A DNA stretch of 64,000 bases. Origin: an uncultured Prevotellaceae bacterium (lineage in GTDB: Bacteria; Bacteroidota; Bacteroidia; Bacteroidales; Bacteroidaceae). The stretch spans positions 1 through 64,000 of the forward strand of contig CADCIB010000005.1 in assembly GCA_902801375.1 (NCBI GenBank), given 5' to 3'. Numbering within the stretch: the stretch's first letter is position 1; every line of letters starts with the position of its first letter. A program made the translations under genes and the position numbers. Under the pieces are notes generated by a model, which saw nothing but the letters and a program-made list of their open reading frames with translations, did no database searches and had not been told where the DNA came from. This document shows positions 8,389 through 17,265 of this stretch, piece after piece.

Positions 8389-8421
8389 TAGAGGTGAGTA
8401 GTAAGAAGTGAGAGGTGAGAA
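8389..8421 (+). repeat. GAGGTGAG-type purine-rich low-complexity repeat
   Basis: Repeated G(A)GGTGAG/GAAGTGAG words fill this leader stretch. The same words recur at 17905-17955, 40624-40645 and 45483-45550 and, in the complementary form, at 55705-55735 and 57222-57272. Confidence 0.55.
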
Positions 8422-8462
8422 TGTGAAAACATGCGAAACTTGACTAAACATAATAAGCAACA

Positions 8463-8876
8463 ATGAAAATGAAGACAATAGCATTACAAGTTCCCAGCGA
8501 GCGCCTTGTGAAAGCAAGACGACTCTTCACGCTCCTGCTCTTACTCTTTATGATGCAGACGGGTCATGCACAGAGCGACACGCAGCACCTCGTGGTGTGG
8601 CAGAAAGGCGGGCAGAAAGTCTATTTCGACCTCGCAGAGGAGCCACGCACAGCTTTTGAGAATGGACTGTTGGTGATTACCACCAACACCGTGCAGACCA
8701 CCTACCAGCTATCGAACATCATCAGATATACCTACGAGGGCCACATACCCCACATCGGGCCGACGGGTATCAACTCGCGCGATGTCGTCTTCCGTCAGGG
8801 GAACAATCAGATGGCGTTCGACGGACTGCCCGACGGCACGACCATCGAGCTATACTCTGTCAGCTGGGACATATAA
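8463..8876 (+). CDS. Secreted protein of the short sorting-domain family, C-terminally truncated
   Basis: The 137-aa product has a basic N-terminus, a hydrophobic signal peptide (LFTLLLLLFMMQTGHAQ, about 21-37) and then the two-strand pattern of small Prevotella exported proteins: HLVVWQKGGQKVYFDLAEEP, LVITTNTVQTTYQLSNIIRY and MAFDGLPDGTTIELYSV. Relatives, as I know them, continue with a type IX sorting tail that ends in a KGVYI-like motif; here the frame ends at SWDI right where that tail should begin. Loss of the tail by a deletion that also left the stub at 8916 is inferred. It may still be exported to the periplasm but not sorted further. Function unknown. Confidence 0.6.
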   Translation: MKMKTIALQVPSERLVKARRLFTLLLLLFMMQTGHAQSDTQHLVVWQKGGQKVYFDLAEEPRTAFENGLLVITTNTVQTTYQLSNIIRYTYEGHIPHIGPTGINSRDVVFRQGNNQMAFDGLPDGTTIELYSVSWDI

Positions 8877-8915
8877 TGTGAAAGCAAACAATACATCCTT
8901 TAAATTCTTCAAGCA

Positions 8916-8990
8916 ATGAGACAGAGTCTTTTCCCCCAGAACACGCGAATCATCGCCGCGCTCCTCGCCCTGCTGACTATGGCTTCATAG
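8916..8990 (+). pseudogene. Orphan signal-peptide stub (24 codons)
   Basis: The frame reads MRQSLFPQNTRIIAALLALL then TMAS and a stop. This is a signal-peptide-like N-terminus with nothing behind it. It starts 39 bases after the truncated secreted-protein gene and ends 18 bases before folP. The simplest reading is the remains of a second exported-protein gene whose body was deleted. Confidence 0.4.
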
Positions 8991-9008
8991 GACAGAAAAT
9001 GAAAAAGA

Positions 9009-9857
9009 ATGAAAGATAGGCAACTGACAATAAACCTGCGCGGACAGCTGATGGACTTGTCGCAACCACGCGTGATGGGCATCCTGAATGCCACGCCCGA
9101 CTCGTTCTTCGAAGGCAGCAGGGCGCAGACAGAACAAGAGATTGCCGAGCGCGCCAACCAGATTGTTGCCGAGGGTGGCGAGATGATCGACGTGGGCGCC
9201 TACTCCACACGGCCGGGTGCAGCAGCAGTCAGCGAGGAGGAGGAGATGCTGCGACTGCGCTTCGCACTTGCCATCGTGCGGCGTGAGCAGCCGGAATCAA
9301 TCATCTCCGTCGACACATTCCGCCCGCAGGTGGCGCGTATGGCAGTAGAGGAATATGGCGTGGACATCATCAACGATGTGTCGGGCGGCAATACGCAAGG
9401 AGCTTTCGGCGGCACCGTCGGCAACGAAACGGAGGAGGACCCTGCGATGTTTCGCATGGTGGCAGCCCTACGCGTACCTTATATATATATGTCGCGCGCA
9501 AACGACGTGGAGCCCATGCTCCTGGACTTCGCCCGGCAGGTGGAACGGTTGCGCAGCTACGGACAGAAAGACATCATCCTGGACCCGGGCTTCGGCTTCG
9601 GCAAGACGGTGGAAGAGAACTATCAGGTGATGGCGCGGTTGGAGCAGCTCGCGGTCATGAACCTTCCCCTGTTGGTGGGTGTCTCGCGCAAGAGCATGAT
9701 CTGGAAACTATTGGACTGCACGCCCGAAGGAGCACTCAACGGCACTACGGTGCTGAACACCATTGCCCTCGAGAAGGGGGCCGCCATCCTCCGCGTCCAC
9801 GATGTGCGACAGGCCGTGGAAGCCGTAAGACTTGTAGAAATGACAAAAAACAAATAA
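9009..9857 (+). CDS. folP: Dihydropteroate synthase
   Basis: FolP condenses p-aminobenzoate with the pterin pyrophosphate to give dihydropteroate in folate synthesis and is the target of sulfonamides. The 282-aa protein shows VMGILNATPDSF (about 22-33, binding pyrophosphate), MIDVGAYSTRPGA (about 60-72), DIINDVSGG (about 119-127), IILDPGFGFGKTVEENY (about 194-210) and VGVSRKS (about 226-232) in the order of the TIM-barrel family. Length is normal. The diadenylate cyclase gene starts 12 bases after its stop, so the two form an operon, an arrangement also known in other Bacteroidota. Confidence 0.96.
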   Translation: MKDRQLTINLRGQLMDLSQPRVMGILNATPDSFFEGSRAQTEQEIAERANQIVAEGGEMIDVGAYSTRPGAAAVSEEEEMLRLRFALAIVRREQPESIISVDTFRPQVARMAVEEYGVDIINDVSGGNTQGAFGGTVGNETEEDPAMFRMVAALRVPYIYMSRANDVEPMLLDFARQVERLRSYGQKDIILDPGFGFGKTVEENYQVMARLEQLAVMNLPLLVGVSRKSMIWKLLDCTPEGALNGTTVLNTIALEKGAAILRVHDVRQAVEAVRLVEMTKNK

Positions 9858-9869
9858 AAAGTAAATACA

Positions 9870-10643
9870 GTGTTTGACTTTGGTATAAAAGACTTTATCG
9901 ACATTTTCCTTGTGGCCGTAATTCTTTACTACATCTACCGGCTCATGAAGGAATCGCGCTCGCTGAACGTGTTCATCGGCATCATGGTGTTCATCTTGCT
10001 GTGGCTCTTCGTCAGCGGCATCTTGGAGATGCGCCTGCTGGGAAGCATCATGGACAAACTGGTGAGTGTGGGTGCACTGACGTTGATTATCCTGTTTCAG
10101 GACGAGATCCGCAAGTTCCTCTACAATCTCGGCGCCCATCAGCGGATAAAGTCGCTGACGCGTCTGTTCCGCTCGGGTAGCAAGAAAGAGGCTGAGGCCG
10201 ACAAGGCCACCATCATGCCCATCGTCATGGCCTGCATGAACATGGCAAGGAAGAAGGTGGGAGCACTCATCGTGCTGGAACGCGACTCACCACTCGACGA
10301 CATCATTCAGACGGGTGATGTGATTGATGCTAACATCAACCAACGACTCATCGAGAACATCTTCTTCAAGAACTCTCCGCTTCACGACGGAGCAATGGTC
10401 ATCCGCCGCAAGCGTATCTGTGCCGCTGGCTGCATCCTGCCAGTGTCGCATACCGTGGACATCCCCAAGGAATTGGGACTACGCCATCGCGCCGCCTTGG
10501 GCATCTCGCAAGAGAGCGATGCCCTTGCCATCGTCTGCTCAGAAGAGACTGGGCGCATCAGCGTGGCCATGCGCGGGGAGTTCCAACTCAGACTGTCGGC
10601 CGAGCAGCTCGAAAGCCTGCTTTCAAAAGAAATCCTGCTCTGA
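9870..10643 (+). CDS. cdaA: Diadenylate cyclase (CdaA/DacA type)
   Basis: The enzyme makes cyclic di-AMP from two ATP and links turgor, cell wall and potassium balance. The 257-aa protein has membrane segments in the first 80 residues (DIFLVAVILYYIYRLM, VFIGIMVFILLWLFV, VGALTLIILF) and then a DisA_N catalytic domain with the two active motifs, LHDGAMVI (about 170-177) and LRHRAALG (about 205-212). The start codon is GTG at 9870. It overlaps no gene but follows folP by 12 bases. A CdaR-like regulator gene, frequent beside it in Firmicutes, is absent, as usual in Bacteroidota. Confidence 0.93.
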   Translation: MFDFGIKDFIDIFLVAVILYYIYRLMKESRSLNVFIGIMVFILLWLFVSGILEMRLLGSIMDKLVSVGALTLIILFQDEIRKFLYNLGAHQRIKSLTRLFRSGSKKEAEADKATIMPIVMACMNMARKKVGALIVLERDSPLDDIIQTGDVIDANINQRLIENIFFKNSPLHDGAMVIRRKRICAAGCILPVSHTVDIPKELGLRHRAALGISQESDALAIVCSEETGRISVAMRGEFQLRLSAEQLESLLSKEILL

Positions 10644-10776
10644 CACAGTAACTGTTAAAAAGACAGAGTAACATAGGAACTGGATTATAGACACAGCAAC
10701 TGTTGAAAAGACAGAGTAACAGAGGAACTGGATTATAGACACAGCAACTGTTGAAAAGACAGAGTAACAGAGGAAC
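10642..10776 (+). repeat. 48-bp tandem repeat, about 2.8 copies
   Basis: Units begin at 10642, 10690 and 10738. Each starts GACACAG(T/C)AACTGTT and holds AAAGACAGAGTAACA. The second and third copies are nearly identical and the first differs at five positions. The array starts at the penultimate bases of cdaA and lies between two convergent genes. Confidence 0.9.
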
Positions 10777-10801
10777 AGATTGTACGCAATAATTTTGTTC
10801 T

Positions 10802-10820
10802 TATGTTACTCTGTCTTTAA
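10802..10820. repeat. Inverted copy of the 48-bp repeat core
   Basis: TATGTTACTCTGTCTTTAA is the reverse complement of the core of the first unit (10654-10674), with one base less in the A run. RNA from either strand could pair over about 19 bases with a 130-base loop. Two TACCCTGCC words follow at 10822 and 10837. Confidence 0.7.
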
Positions 10821-10858
10821 ATACCCTGCCTTTTATTACCCTGCCTGTATGTCCTCTG

Positions 10859-12040
10859 TTATTGTGTCAAGCGTTCGTAGGTAGGCTTTGTCTTGAGGAA
10901 AAACCAGGCAACGCCCACTACGTGTACGGCGACGATGCTCCAGAAGGCAGCGCCGTAGCTGACATGTTCAGCGATGACACCGCCCATGAGGATGCCGGCT
11001 CCCATGCCTAAGTCCCAAGAGGTGAGGATGGTAGAGTTGGCCGTGCCGCGTTGACTGTTGGAAGCCACGCCGATGATCATGTTCTGGAAGGCCGGCCAGA
11101 AATGTCCGTTGCCCAGACCGATGAGCAATGCCGACCCGTAGTAGCCAACGGCATTGGGGCAGGCGATGAACAACAGATAGCCCACTGTGCTGATGAGCAC
11201 ACCCTCCGAGGCGTTATGCACCAAGTGCCCTTCACGAAGCTGTCGGGCTCCCTGCAGTCGGGAGAGGATAAGTCCGATGGCAAGCAGCATGAAATAGGCA
11301 CCCGTGCCGCCCGTGATGCCCATCACCTCCTTGCCGTAGATGGCCAGATAGTTAGACAGCACGCCATAGCAGAGGCCGAAGAAGGCGATATTCGCGCCAA
11401 TGGTCCAGCCGCGAAGTAGGAAGAATCGGTCCCAAGAGAGCTTGATTTTCTGTCGCACTTGTTGTTTCTCAGGCGCGTCGATGGTAGACACCACGAAGAA
11501 GCCGAAGCCGGCAACGGCGAAGGCCAGCCAAAACAGCAGGTCGAAGTTATGGACATACTTATAGATGAAGATACCGATGGTAGGAGCAATGGCCGTGGCA
11601 ATGTTGTTGCTGATGCCATAGTAGCCGATGCCCTCTGTGCGACGCGAAGAGGGGAGCACGTCGATGGCCATTGTGCTGTTCGCCACTGTTGAGGCACCGA
11701 AGGGTCCGCCGTGCAGCGTTCTGACCACAGCGAAGAGCAACAGCGAACTGGCCAGCAGATAGCCGCCAAAGCAGACGAAATAGAGCAACAGACAAACCAT
11801 CAGCACCCGTTTCCTTGGAAAACTGTCCACGATGAAACCGCTGAAGGGCCTGATGAGCAGTGCCGTCAGCGTATAGCCCGACAGCACCAGACCTATCATG
11901 TCTTTTGTAGATCCAAATGTTTCGCTCAGATACAACGGCAGCAACGGCGTGAGCAGATAGAAGGCAAACGACATCGTGAAGTTCGCAGTCATCACCTTCC
12001 AATAGTTGCGGTTCCAGAGCCGCTCAAGTTTCTTTTCCAT
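10859..12040 (-). CDS. Major facilitator superfamily transporter
   Basis: The 393-aa protein has about twelve membrane helices, beginning MTANFTMSFAFYLLTPLLPLYL. The loop between helices 2 and 3 carries the MFS signature GFIVDSFPRKRVL (about 67-79). The fourth helix region reads RTLHGGPFGASTVANSTMAIDVLP, as in the drug:H+ antiporter and YfcJ/YhhS-like branches. The second half opens with GWTIGANIAFFGLCYGVLSNYL. Substrate cannot be deduced; drug or metabolite efflux is likely. The start at 12040 follows the promoter by 46 bases. It is monocistronic and converges on folP-cdaA across the 48-bp repeats. Confidence 0.88.
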   Translation of the reverse strand: MEKKLERLWNRNYWKVMTANFTMSFAFYLLTPLLPLYLSETFGSTKDMIGLVLSGYTLTALLIRPFSGFIVDSFPRKRVLMVCLLLYFVCFGGYLLASSLLLFAVVRTLHGGPFGASTVANSTMAIDVLPSSRRTEGIGYYGISNNIATAIAPTIGIFIYKYVHNFDLLFWLAFAVAGFGFFVVSTIDAPEKQQVRQKIKLSWDRFFLLRGWTIGANIAFFGLCYGVLSNYLAIYGKEVMGITGGTGAYFMLLAIGLILSRLQGARQLREGHLVHNASEGVLISTVGYLLFIACPNAVGYYGSALLIGLGNGHFWPAFQNMIIGVASNSQRGTANSTILTSWDLGMGAGILMGGVIAEHVSYGAAFWSIVAVHVVGVAWFFLKTKPTYERLTQ

Positions 12041-12086
12041 GGTTATTCTATCCCAGCTTCTGTCATCACGGGGGTTATTGATGTTG

Positions 12087-12117
12087 CAAAAGTAGGTATT
12101 ATTCTTGATATTTCCAA
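12087..12117 (-). promoter_or_regulatory. Promoter for the MFS transporter
   Basis: Minus-strand TTG (12117-12115), 20 bases, TACTTTTG (12094-12087). Confidence 0.65.
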
Positions 12118-12242
12118 ACTTATCAAGTTTTTTTTTGCCAAATTGCAAACAATAATGGCATGTGTTGACCTGTTGCCTAACAATCAGCGGCAGCCCCTAC
12201 ATAGGAGCTGCCGCCTTTTCTTGATGATTCGTCAGGAAGAGA

Positions 12243-12455
12243 TTAATAGTCTTCCTCCTCGTCAAAGTCGTCCCACACGGCACCGCCTCTGCCGCGGCGG
12301 CCTCCATCACGATCATCCGCTTCGTCGTTGTATCCGTTGATATTGGCCATGGGTTCACCATAGCCTTCTTCGTCTCCACCTGACAAAGTATTAAGAACTG
12401 ATTCGCGATTAAGGATGCTTACCAGCATTATGCTCGGTTCTATGTATTTCTTCAT
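12243..12455 (-). CDS. Small acidic micro-protein (MKKxYxxPxM type)
   Basis: The 70-aa protein starts MKKYIEPSIMLVSILNRES, has an SGG at residues 25-27, a Gly/Arg-rich patch (GGRRGRGG) and a strongly acidic end (DDFDEEEDY). Short proteins with this start and an acidic tail are frequent in Bacteroides and Prevotella, but I know of no function. A ribosome binding site (AAAGGA) lies before the start. It follows the 1,487-aa surface protein gene on the same strand after 85 bases that include a hairpin. The 53-aa gene at 47176 shares the layout MK-L-YKKPTMKV-...-SGG-acidic tail, and both lie beside a very large surface protein. A leader-like peptide is possible, but no maturation enzyme is nearby. 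Confidence 0.6.
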   Translation of the reverse strand: MKKYIEPSIMLVSILNRESVLNTLSGGDEEGYGEPMANINGYNDEADDRDGGRRGRGGAVWDDFDEEEDY

Positions 12456-12501
12456 ATTATATCCTTTCTTTTAATTGATAGTCACACTAATGAGGGTACC
12501 C

Positions 12502-12524
12502 GGATTCTCCGCGAGGGAGAATCC
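12502..12524 (-). terminator. Hairpin after the 1,487-aa surface protein gene
   Basis: GGATTCTCC and GGAGAATCC form a 9-bp stem with a 5-base loop, 17 bases past the stop. There is no T-run on the minus strand, so partial read-through into the micro-protein gene is plausible. Confidence 0.55.
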
Positions 12525-12540
12525 CGGGCTCTCCCTTTTC

Positions 12541-15500
12541 TTACTTAATCACCACCTTCTGGCCATTGACGATGTAAACGCCCTTAGCCACACGGTTAGC
12601 ATTGACACGTACGCCCGACAGGGTGTAAACCTTATCGTTGTCGTTCAGAGTGCTAAGCTCAATAGAGTCGATGCCAGTAGCATCACCGTTGATGAAGATG
12701 TCGAAGCCCTTGGCTGGAGCCTCAGAAGCATTGATCTTCATATAAGCCTGATGAGCTTTCACCTGAGCATAGGCACCGTTAGAACCGCTCTGGAAGTAGA
12801 AGCCTACAGCAGACTTGCTCGAGTCTTTCCAACAGAGTACATAGTACTTGTAGCCAGCCTCTTCATCCTTCACATCTTCCTCCGTACCAGTGAGATCATT
12901 CTCGCCAGTGAACTCGTTAGCTTCGGCAGCAATCTGGAAATCGTATGTGCCGGCATCACCATTGATCACGACAGGAACTCCAGCGGGGATAACATCAGCA
13001 ATTTCGTTCAGTTCGATGGTGTTTCCATTCTTTACGGCTGCATAAGCAGTTACACCCTCCGGAATTGTGAGGTTCAGGTTCTGGTAATAAAGAGTAGCAT
13101 ACTGAGAAGCAGAGATGGTCACGCTAATGGGCTCCTTCTCAATGAGAGAGATGCCGGTGATGGTGGCGTTCTCACCCTTCAGGCTGACCACGGCATTGTT
13201 GGCTAGCTGAGCGAGGATGTCGCTGGTAATCATGATGTCAACAGAGTTCTCGCCAGACGGGATGTTGGTCTGCTCGGTACCGTTGATGAGATTGCCCTCT
13301 GCATCCTGCAGCTGCAGCTGCACGTTATTGTCGGGCCAAGGAATGGCAACGAAATGGCCTTCGCCATCGCGCTGATCACTGGTTACATAGTAGCCAAGTT
13401 GGGTCAGGTCGGTGATATTTGCAGTTTGCTGCTCATAGCCATTGCTGATAACCACACCCGCAGCACCCTCAGGAATGTAGATGTCGTATACCTTCTCACC
13501 ATAGTCGTTGGTGGAGAAGTTCTCCATCTTGTCACCATGCCATGCTGCGGTCAGGGCGTTCTCATTAGCATCCCAAGCATAGACATAGATGTCGTTCCAG
13601 TTCTGGGTGTTTGAGAATCGGAGCATCGTGGTCTCATAGTTGTAAGCCACGCGGATGATGTCGCCTACTTGTGCATTCTCAACAGTCATGTCAACGCTGT
13701 TCTTCCAGTTCTTCAGACCAGCCTTGCCTGTCCAGCTGTTGTCGTAAGCCAGCTTGAATGCGCCTTCCTTTGTAAGGACGAAGTCCTTCGTCTGACTTCC
13801 TTCTGTGAAGTTAAGAACGGTCTCGTCGGTCAGCGTCTCATAGCCGTCGGCAGTAACCGTAGCGGTGTAGGTCAGCTGGTCGCGAACCACGTCGATGGTG
13901 TAAGCACCCTCTGCGTCGGTCGTTGCGAAGTACTCGATGTCGTTCTCGTTGTTGCGAATCGTCACCTTAGCGCCCTTAACAGCGTTCTCACCGTCGGTGA
14001 CGGTGCCGCTCAGAGTATTCGGCTCCGCAGCAAGTTCTACATATAGGATAGGATTTCCTTTGGCTGCCGTAGCATTGCTCCAATACATATTCTGGTAATT
14101 GTCATCGTATTCAAACTGAATGCTGGCCCATGTGCCGCCACCGCCGCCTTCGAAGTAGAAGCGCAAATCTGAAGTTCCGTCATAAACAATCGGTTCGTCA
14201 AGATTAATAGTAAACACATTCTCACCGCTGACTACAGGAATCGAACCTTCATACAGCTTCACTTCAGTCATAGACTCCTTGTCAGGACTATTAGGTGTAA
14301 TCTCACCTGACTTGAAGCCATACCATGCTGTCAGAGAACTACTAAGTGTCTTTGCTGAAGAACAGGAACCCTTGAAAGTGAAAGAGCTAATAGCCGCCCC
14401 CTGTTTTATACCGAACTTATTCAGTTGCTCGGCCGTATAAACTATATCAGATGTCTTTGCTTGCTCGAAGTTAAAGAAGTCAATAATAGCATTGTTGTAA
14501 CTTGCCGATTCAGAAGCCGTACCTACAACTATTTCATCGCCCTCGGTCACTTCCTTCTTAAAATCAACATCAACAGCTGCCGTTTTCTGTGTAAACTCTC
14601 CGCTCTTTAGTTCAACATAAACAGGAAGAGTACCATAAACGTGCGGTTTATAAGTGAATGTCAACTCAACAGGATTCTCGATATTGCTATAATTATTGGT
14701 TCTTCCTGTACATTCTACAGCTGTCATTTCGTTGCCAACAAGAGCAGTATTATCAACAGTTGCAACAGCCTCGCCACCGACATAGAGCGTAGCAGTCTCG
14801 ATGACATCGGCTTCACCGCTGATATTCTTCACCTTAATGCTTGCCGTATAGTCATCATTCTGCTTGCCAGAAGCCGGTATGTTGGCCTCATCAGTAAGAT
14901 ACCAGTCGTGAGCAGGTGCTTCTGCTGGTTCTAAGCCATAGATGTTGTCAAGCAGGGCATTTCCATTCAGTTCGAATGCAATGTAATAGTCGCCAGCTTC
15001 AGGAACAGCAACCGTAAATGTCTTTACAGCAGAACCCAAAGCACCTTGTGACGTCTTATAAATCTGCGTCCAATTGATTCGGTCTGTTGAGGAGTAAACG
15101 GTAATACCAGCTGAATAGCTGTAACCGCTATACCATGAATCGAAGGTAAAAGCCTCACCAGCCTTGGCTGTAAGCAGCGGAGTAACAAACTTCGTTACAG
15201 TACTCGTGCTCTGAAGATAGTAATTGGTTACTTCGTTCTCTGTCTTTGTTGAGATATACACTTGATTAGTATGGATTGAACCAGCGGGGAATTGTCCGTC
15301 AAGCTCTTCACCTTCCTTACCATTGTCGAACGTGATATAGTTTTTGGAAGCGTTAAACACTGTTCCCTGAATGGGCAATGAGTAGGTCTTGGCCTCGTCT
15401 TCATTAGCGTTGGTGTAGACTATAGTCAGGTTTCCTGCAAACACACCACCCTCATCAACGGGCAAAGTGAACTTCACAACCTTCTTCTCTCCAGCAGCAA

Positions 15501-17004
15501 CCACGAACTCTGATGTGGGAGCGTCTGTCGTGAAGGGTTTGTCAACAGTTACTCCGTTGATGGTAAGAGGTGCTGTTCCTGCATTGTAAATCTCATAATT
15601 AACGGTTGTTTCTGCCTCAATCTTCCCGAAGTCAATAGGTGTCGTCGTTGCGGTTGAGCTACTGTAGTATGTGGTTCCTTCTTTGTCGAAGATAAACTTC
15701 GATTCATACTTCACCAATCCTGCATAGAGGTAAGAAGACGAAATTTGACCAGAAACGTTCTCCTTCAGAAACCAGTATGCCCATCCATTTGAAGGAAGTT
15801 TGCTGATATTCTCCTTTGGCACATTAATGGAGACCTCGAAGGGTTCGGATGTTTTGCCAGCTGCAATGTCGACAGGTATGTCAAAGCTGCCTACCGGCTC
15901 AAAGAGATTGTTTCCACTGGCATAGCTTCTTGCAGTCACAGAGAGTGTGTAGTTCTCTGTTTCTCCAGCTTTGAAGTTTACGGTTCCGCTATTGGTCAAG
16001 GAGACTAAGAATCTTGCATTTACAGATCCATCTTCATTCTGGTTATAGTATGCCGTTGAGCCTTGATCAGCTGTCTTCGCAATAGTATTGAACGACAATC
16101 GGACAATTTCTGGTATGGTGGCAGATGTGGCCGTAAAGTTATCCATCTGAGTATACTGAGCGCGAATACCGATACGCTGGGCTTCGGAAAGCTCCAGTGT
16201 AATAGTACTCCATCCGTCATATTCATCGGATGCCACATATTTATCCGTCTCAAACTTCTGAATGAGTTCGCCAAGTGTTGTCCCACTCTCGTCAACTGCA
16301 TATATCTCGACAAAAGAAGGATAAGACCCCGTAGAGATGTCTTTTACAAACATACTGATTGTCCCTTTAACTTTAGGTGATACAAGTACGTCGTTGGCTA
16401 CAGCTCCTCCCCAATTGTCACCAGCATACTGGCGGAAGGCCTTGAGGGTTCCAGAGCCGTCAATACCTTCATCTGAAGCATAGCCGTATTGCATGTAGTA
16501 TGGTCCATAGCCATCGTAATTGTTCGTTGCGACAATATGATCCCAACCTGCTCCTAACGTCCAATCATGACTAGAAGTTGTTGGAATAGACGTGTTAAAG
16601 TCAATCAGGTAGCCTGCGGCTGCGGGCTCGGTGTAGTCCTCAACGGTGTAAGCCAACTGTTCGCCAGAATAGCCATTGGCTTTGTAGAGTTTACCTGCGG
16701 CGGGTGTGATGTTCTCTGTCTGATTCCATCCCCACGCATCTTGGTTTTCACCGCGTACGATAATCATACGGTTGTAGGTGTCATCGAAGGTGAACTTAAT
16801 GACTCCTCCAGACAATTCTTCGCGCTCTGTTACCCACGCGTTGTTGCTCTGTCCGTCTGTATAGACGTTGAGCGAGATCTTAGCATTGGCGTCCAGCCAT
16901 GTTCCGTTGCCCACGGGGTCAACATACACGGTGGTGCCTGAAGCAGAAACAACTCCTCCAAGCAATCCGACAAGTGCCAGAATCAAGAATCTAATCTTCT
17001 TCAT
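12541..17004 (-). CDS. Large multidomain surface protein with starch-binding-like modules and a type IX-like sorting tail
   Basis: The 1,487-aa protein starts with a signal peptide (MKKIRFLILALVGLLGGVVSASG); the start at 17004 was chosen for it. In order: a carbohydrate-binding module resembling starch-binding family 26 (TVYVDPVGNGTWLDA, about 25-115); a choice-of-anchor/MAM-like jelly roll (FNTSIPTTSSHDWTLGAGWD, from about 130); Ig-like and DUF1573-like repeats (IDFGKIEAETTVNYEIYNAG, about 455-560); a second jelly roll (ITFDNGKEGEELDGQFP); more Ig-like modules; a carboxypeptidase-regulatory-like domain (LSGTVTDGENAVKGAKVTI, about 1000-1080); a further binding-type module; and the tail YTLSGVRVNANRVAKGVYIV...GQKVVIK. 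No catalytic motif is seen, so it is probably an adhesin or glycan-binding protein displayed on the cell surface. Base use is more AT-rich than the flanking housekeeping genes. Confidence 0.75.
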   Translation of the reverse strand: MKKIRFLILALVGLLGGVVSASGTTVYVDPVGNGTWLDANAKISLNVYTDGQSNNAWVTEREELSGGVIKFTFDDTYNRMIIVRGENQDAWGWNQTENITPAAGKLYKANGYSGEQLAYTVEDYTEPAAAGYLIDFNTSIPTTSSHDWTLGAGWDHIVATNNYDGYGPYYMQYGYASDEGIDGSGTLKAFRQYAGDNWGGAVANDVLVSPKVKGTISMFVKDISTGSYPSFVEIYAVDESGTTLGELIQKFETDKYVASDEYDGWSTITLELSEAQRIGIRAQYTQMDNFTATSATIPEIVRLSFNTIAKTADQGSTAYYNQNEDGSVNARFLVSLTNSGTVNFKAGETENYTLSVTARSYASGNNLFEPVGSFDIPVDIAAGKTSEPFEVSINVPKENISKLPSNGWAYWFLKENVSGQISSSYLYAGLVKYESKFIFDKEGTTYYSSSTATTTPIDFGKIEAETTVNYEIYNAGTAPLTINGVTVDKPFTTDAPTSEFVVAAGEKKVVKFTLPVDEGGVFAGNLTIVYTNANEDEAKTYSLPIQGTVFNASKNYITFDNGKEGEELDGQFPAGSIHTNQVYISTKTENEVTNYYLQSTSTVTKFVTPLLTAKAGEAFTFDSWYSGYSYSAGITVYSSTDRINWTQIYKTSQGALGSAVKTFTVAVPEAGDYYIAFELNGNALLDNIYGLEPAEAPAHDWYLTDEANIPASGKQNDDYTASIKVKNISGEADVIETATLYVGGEAVATVDNTALVGNEMTAVECTGRTNNYSNIENPVELTFTYKPHVYGTLPVYVELKSGEFTQKTAAVDVDFKKEVTEGDEIVVGTASESASYNNAIIDFFNFEQAKTSDIVYTAEQLNKFGIKQGAAISSFTFKGSCSSAKTLSSSLTAWYGFKSGEITPNSPDKESMTEVKLYEGSIPVVSGENVFTINLDEPIVYDGTSDLRFYFEGGGGGTWASIQFEYDDNYQNMYWSNATAAKGNPILYVELAAEPNTLSGTVTDGENAVKGAKVTIRNNENDIEYFATTDAEGAYTIDVVRDQLTYTATVTADGYETLTDETVLNFTEGSQTKDFVLTKEGAFKLAYDNSWTGKAGLKNWKNSVDMTVENAQVGDIIRVAYNYETTMLRFSNTQNWNDIYVYAWDANENALTAAWHGDKMENFSTNDYGEKVYDIYIPEGAAGVVISNGYEQQTANITDLTQLGYYVTSDQRDGEGHFVAIPWPDNNVQLQLQDAEGNLINGTEQTNIPSGENSVDIMITSDILAQLANNAVVSLKGENATITGISLIEKEPISVTISASQYATLYYQNLNLTIPEGVTAYAAVKNGNTIELNEIADVIPAGVPVVINGDAGTYDFQIAAEANEFTGENDLTGTEEDVKDEEAGYKYYVLCWKDSSKSAVGFYFQSGSNGAYAQVKAHQAYMKINASEAPAKGFDIFINGDATGIDSIELSTLNDNDKVYTLSGVRVNANRVAKGVYIVNGQKVVIK

Positions 17005-17090
17005 AAGCTTTGAGTTTTTAGTTAATAATAATGAGTTAAAAATATATTCATGATTGAAGCGCACATCATTATGCGCGCATGTATATTATT

Positions 17091-17109
17091 AAGGTGCAGT
17101 TCGCACCTT
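17091..17109. repeat. Hairpin in the leader of the surface protein gene
   Basis: AAGGTGC and GCACCTT form a 7-bp stem with a 5-base loop just after the predicted transcription start. It may stabilise the 5' end of the messenger. Confidence 0.4.
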
Positions 17110-17118
17110 TAGCAAACG

Positions 17119-17149
17119 CAAAGATACATATTTTTTATAAAACAGACAA
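17119..17149 (-). promoter_or_regulatory. Promoter for the 1,487-aa surface protein
   Basis: Minus-strand TTG (17149-17147), 20 bases, TATCTTTG (17126-17119). It gives a leader of about 105 bases. Confidence 0.7.
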
Positions 17150-17265
17150 GAAAAAACCGGATTATCCGCGAAAACGGCGTTATATTTATATTTTTTTAAA
17201 CTTAGGCATCGCATTCGTGCGGTGGAAAAAGCCTCTTTTGTGGCAAAAGTGTATTAAGTTTGAAA

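Noticed and set aside
10642..10776. Possible CRISPR or VNTR within a gene
   Set aside because: The 48-bp units have no spacers and lie after the cdaA stop; they are kept as an intergenic repeat only.
17230..17260. Short CTTTTG/CAAAAG hairpin as terminator of the CDF fragment
   Set aside because: Only 6 bp in AT-rich sequence; chance is likely.
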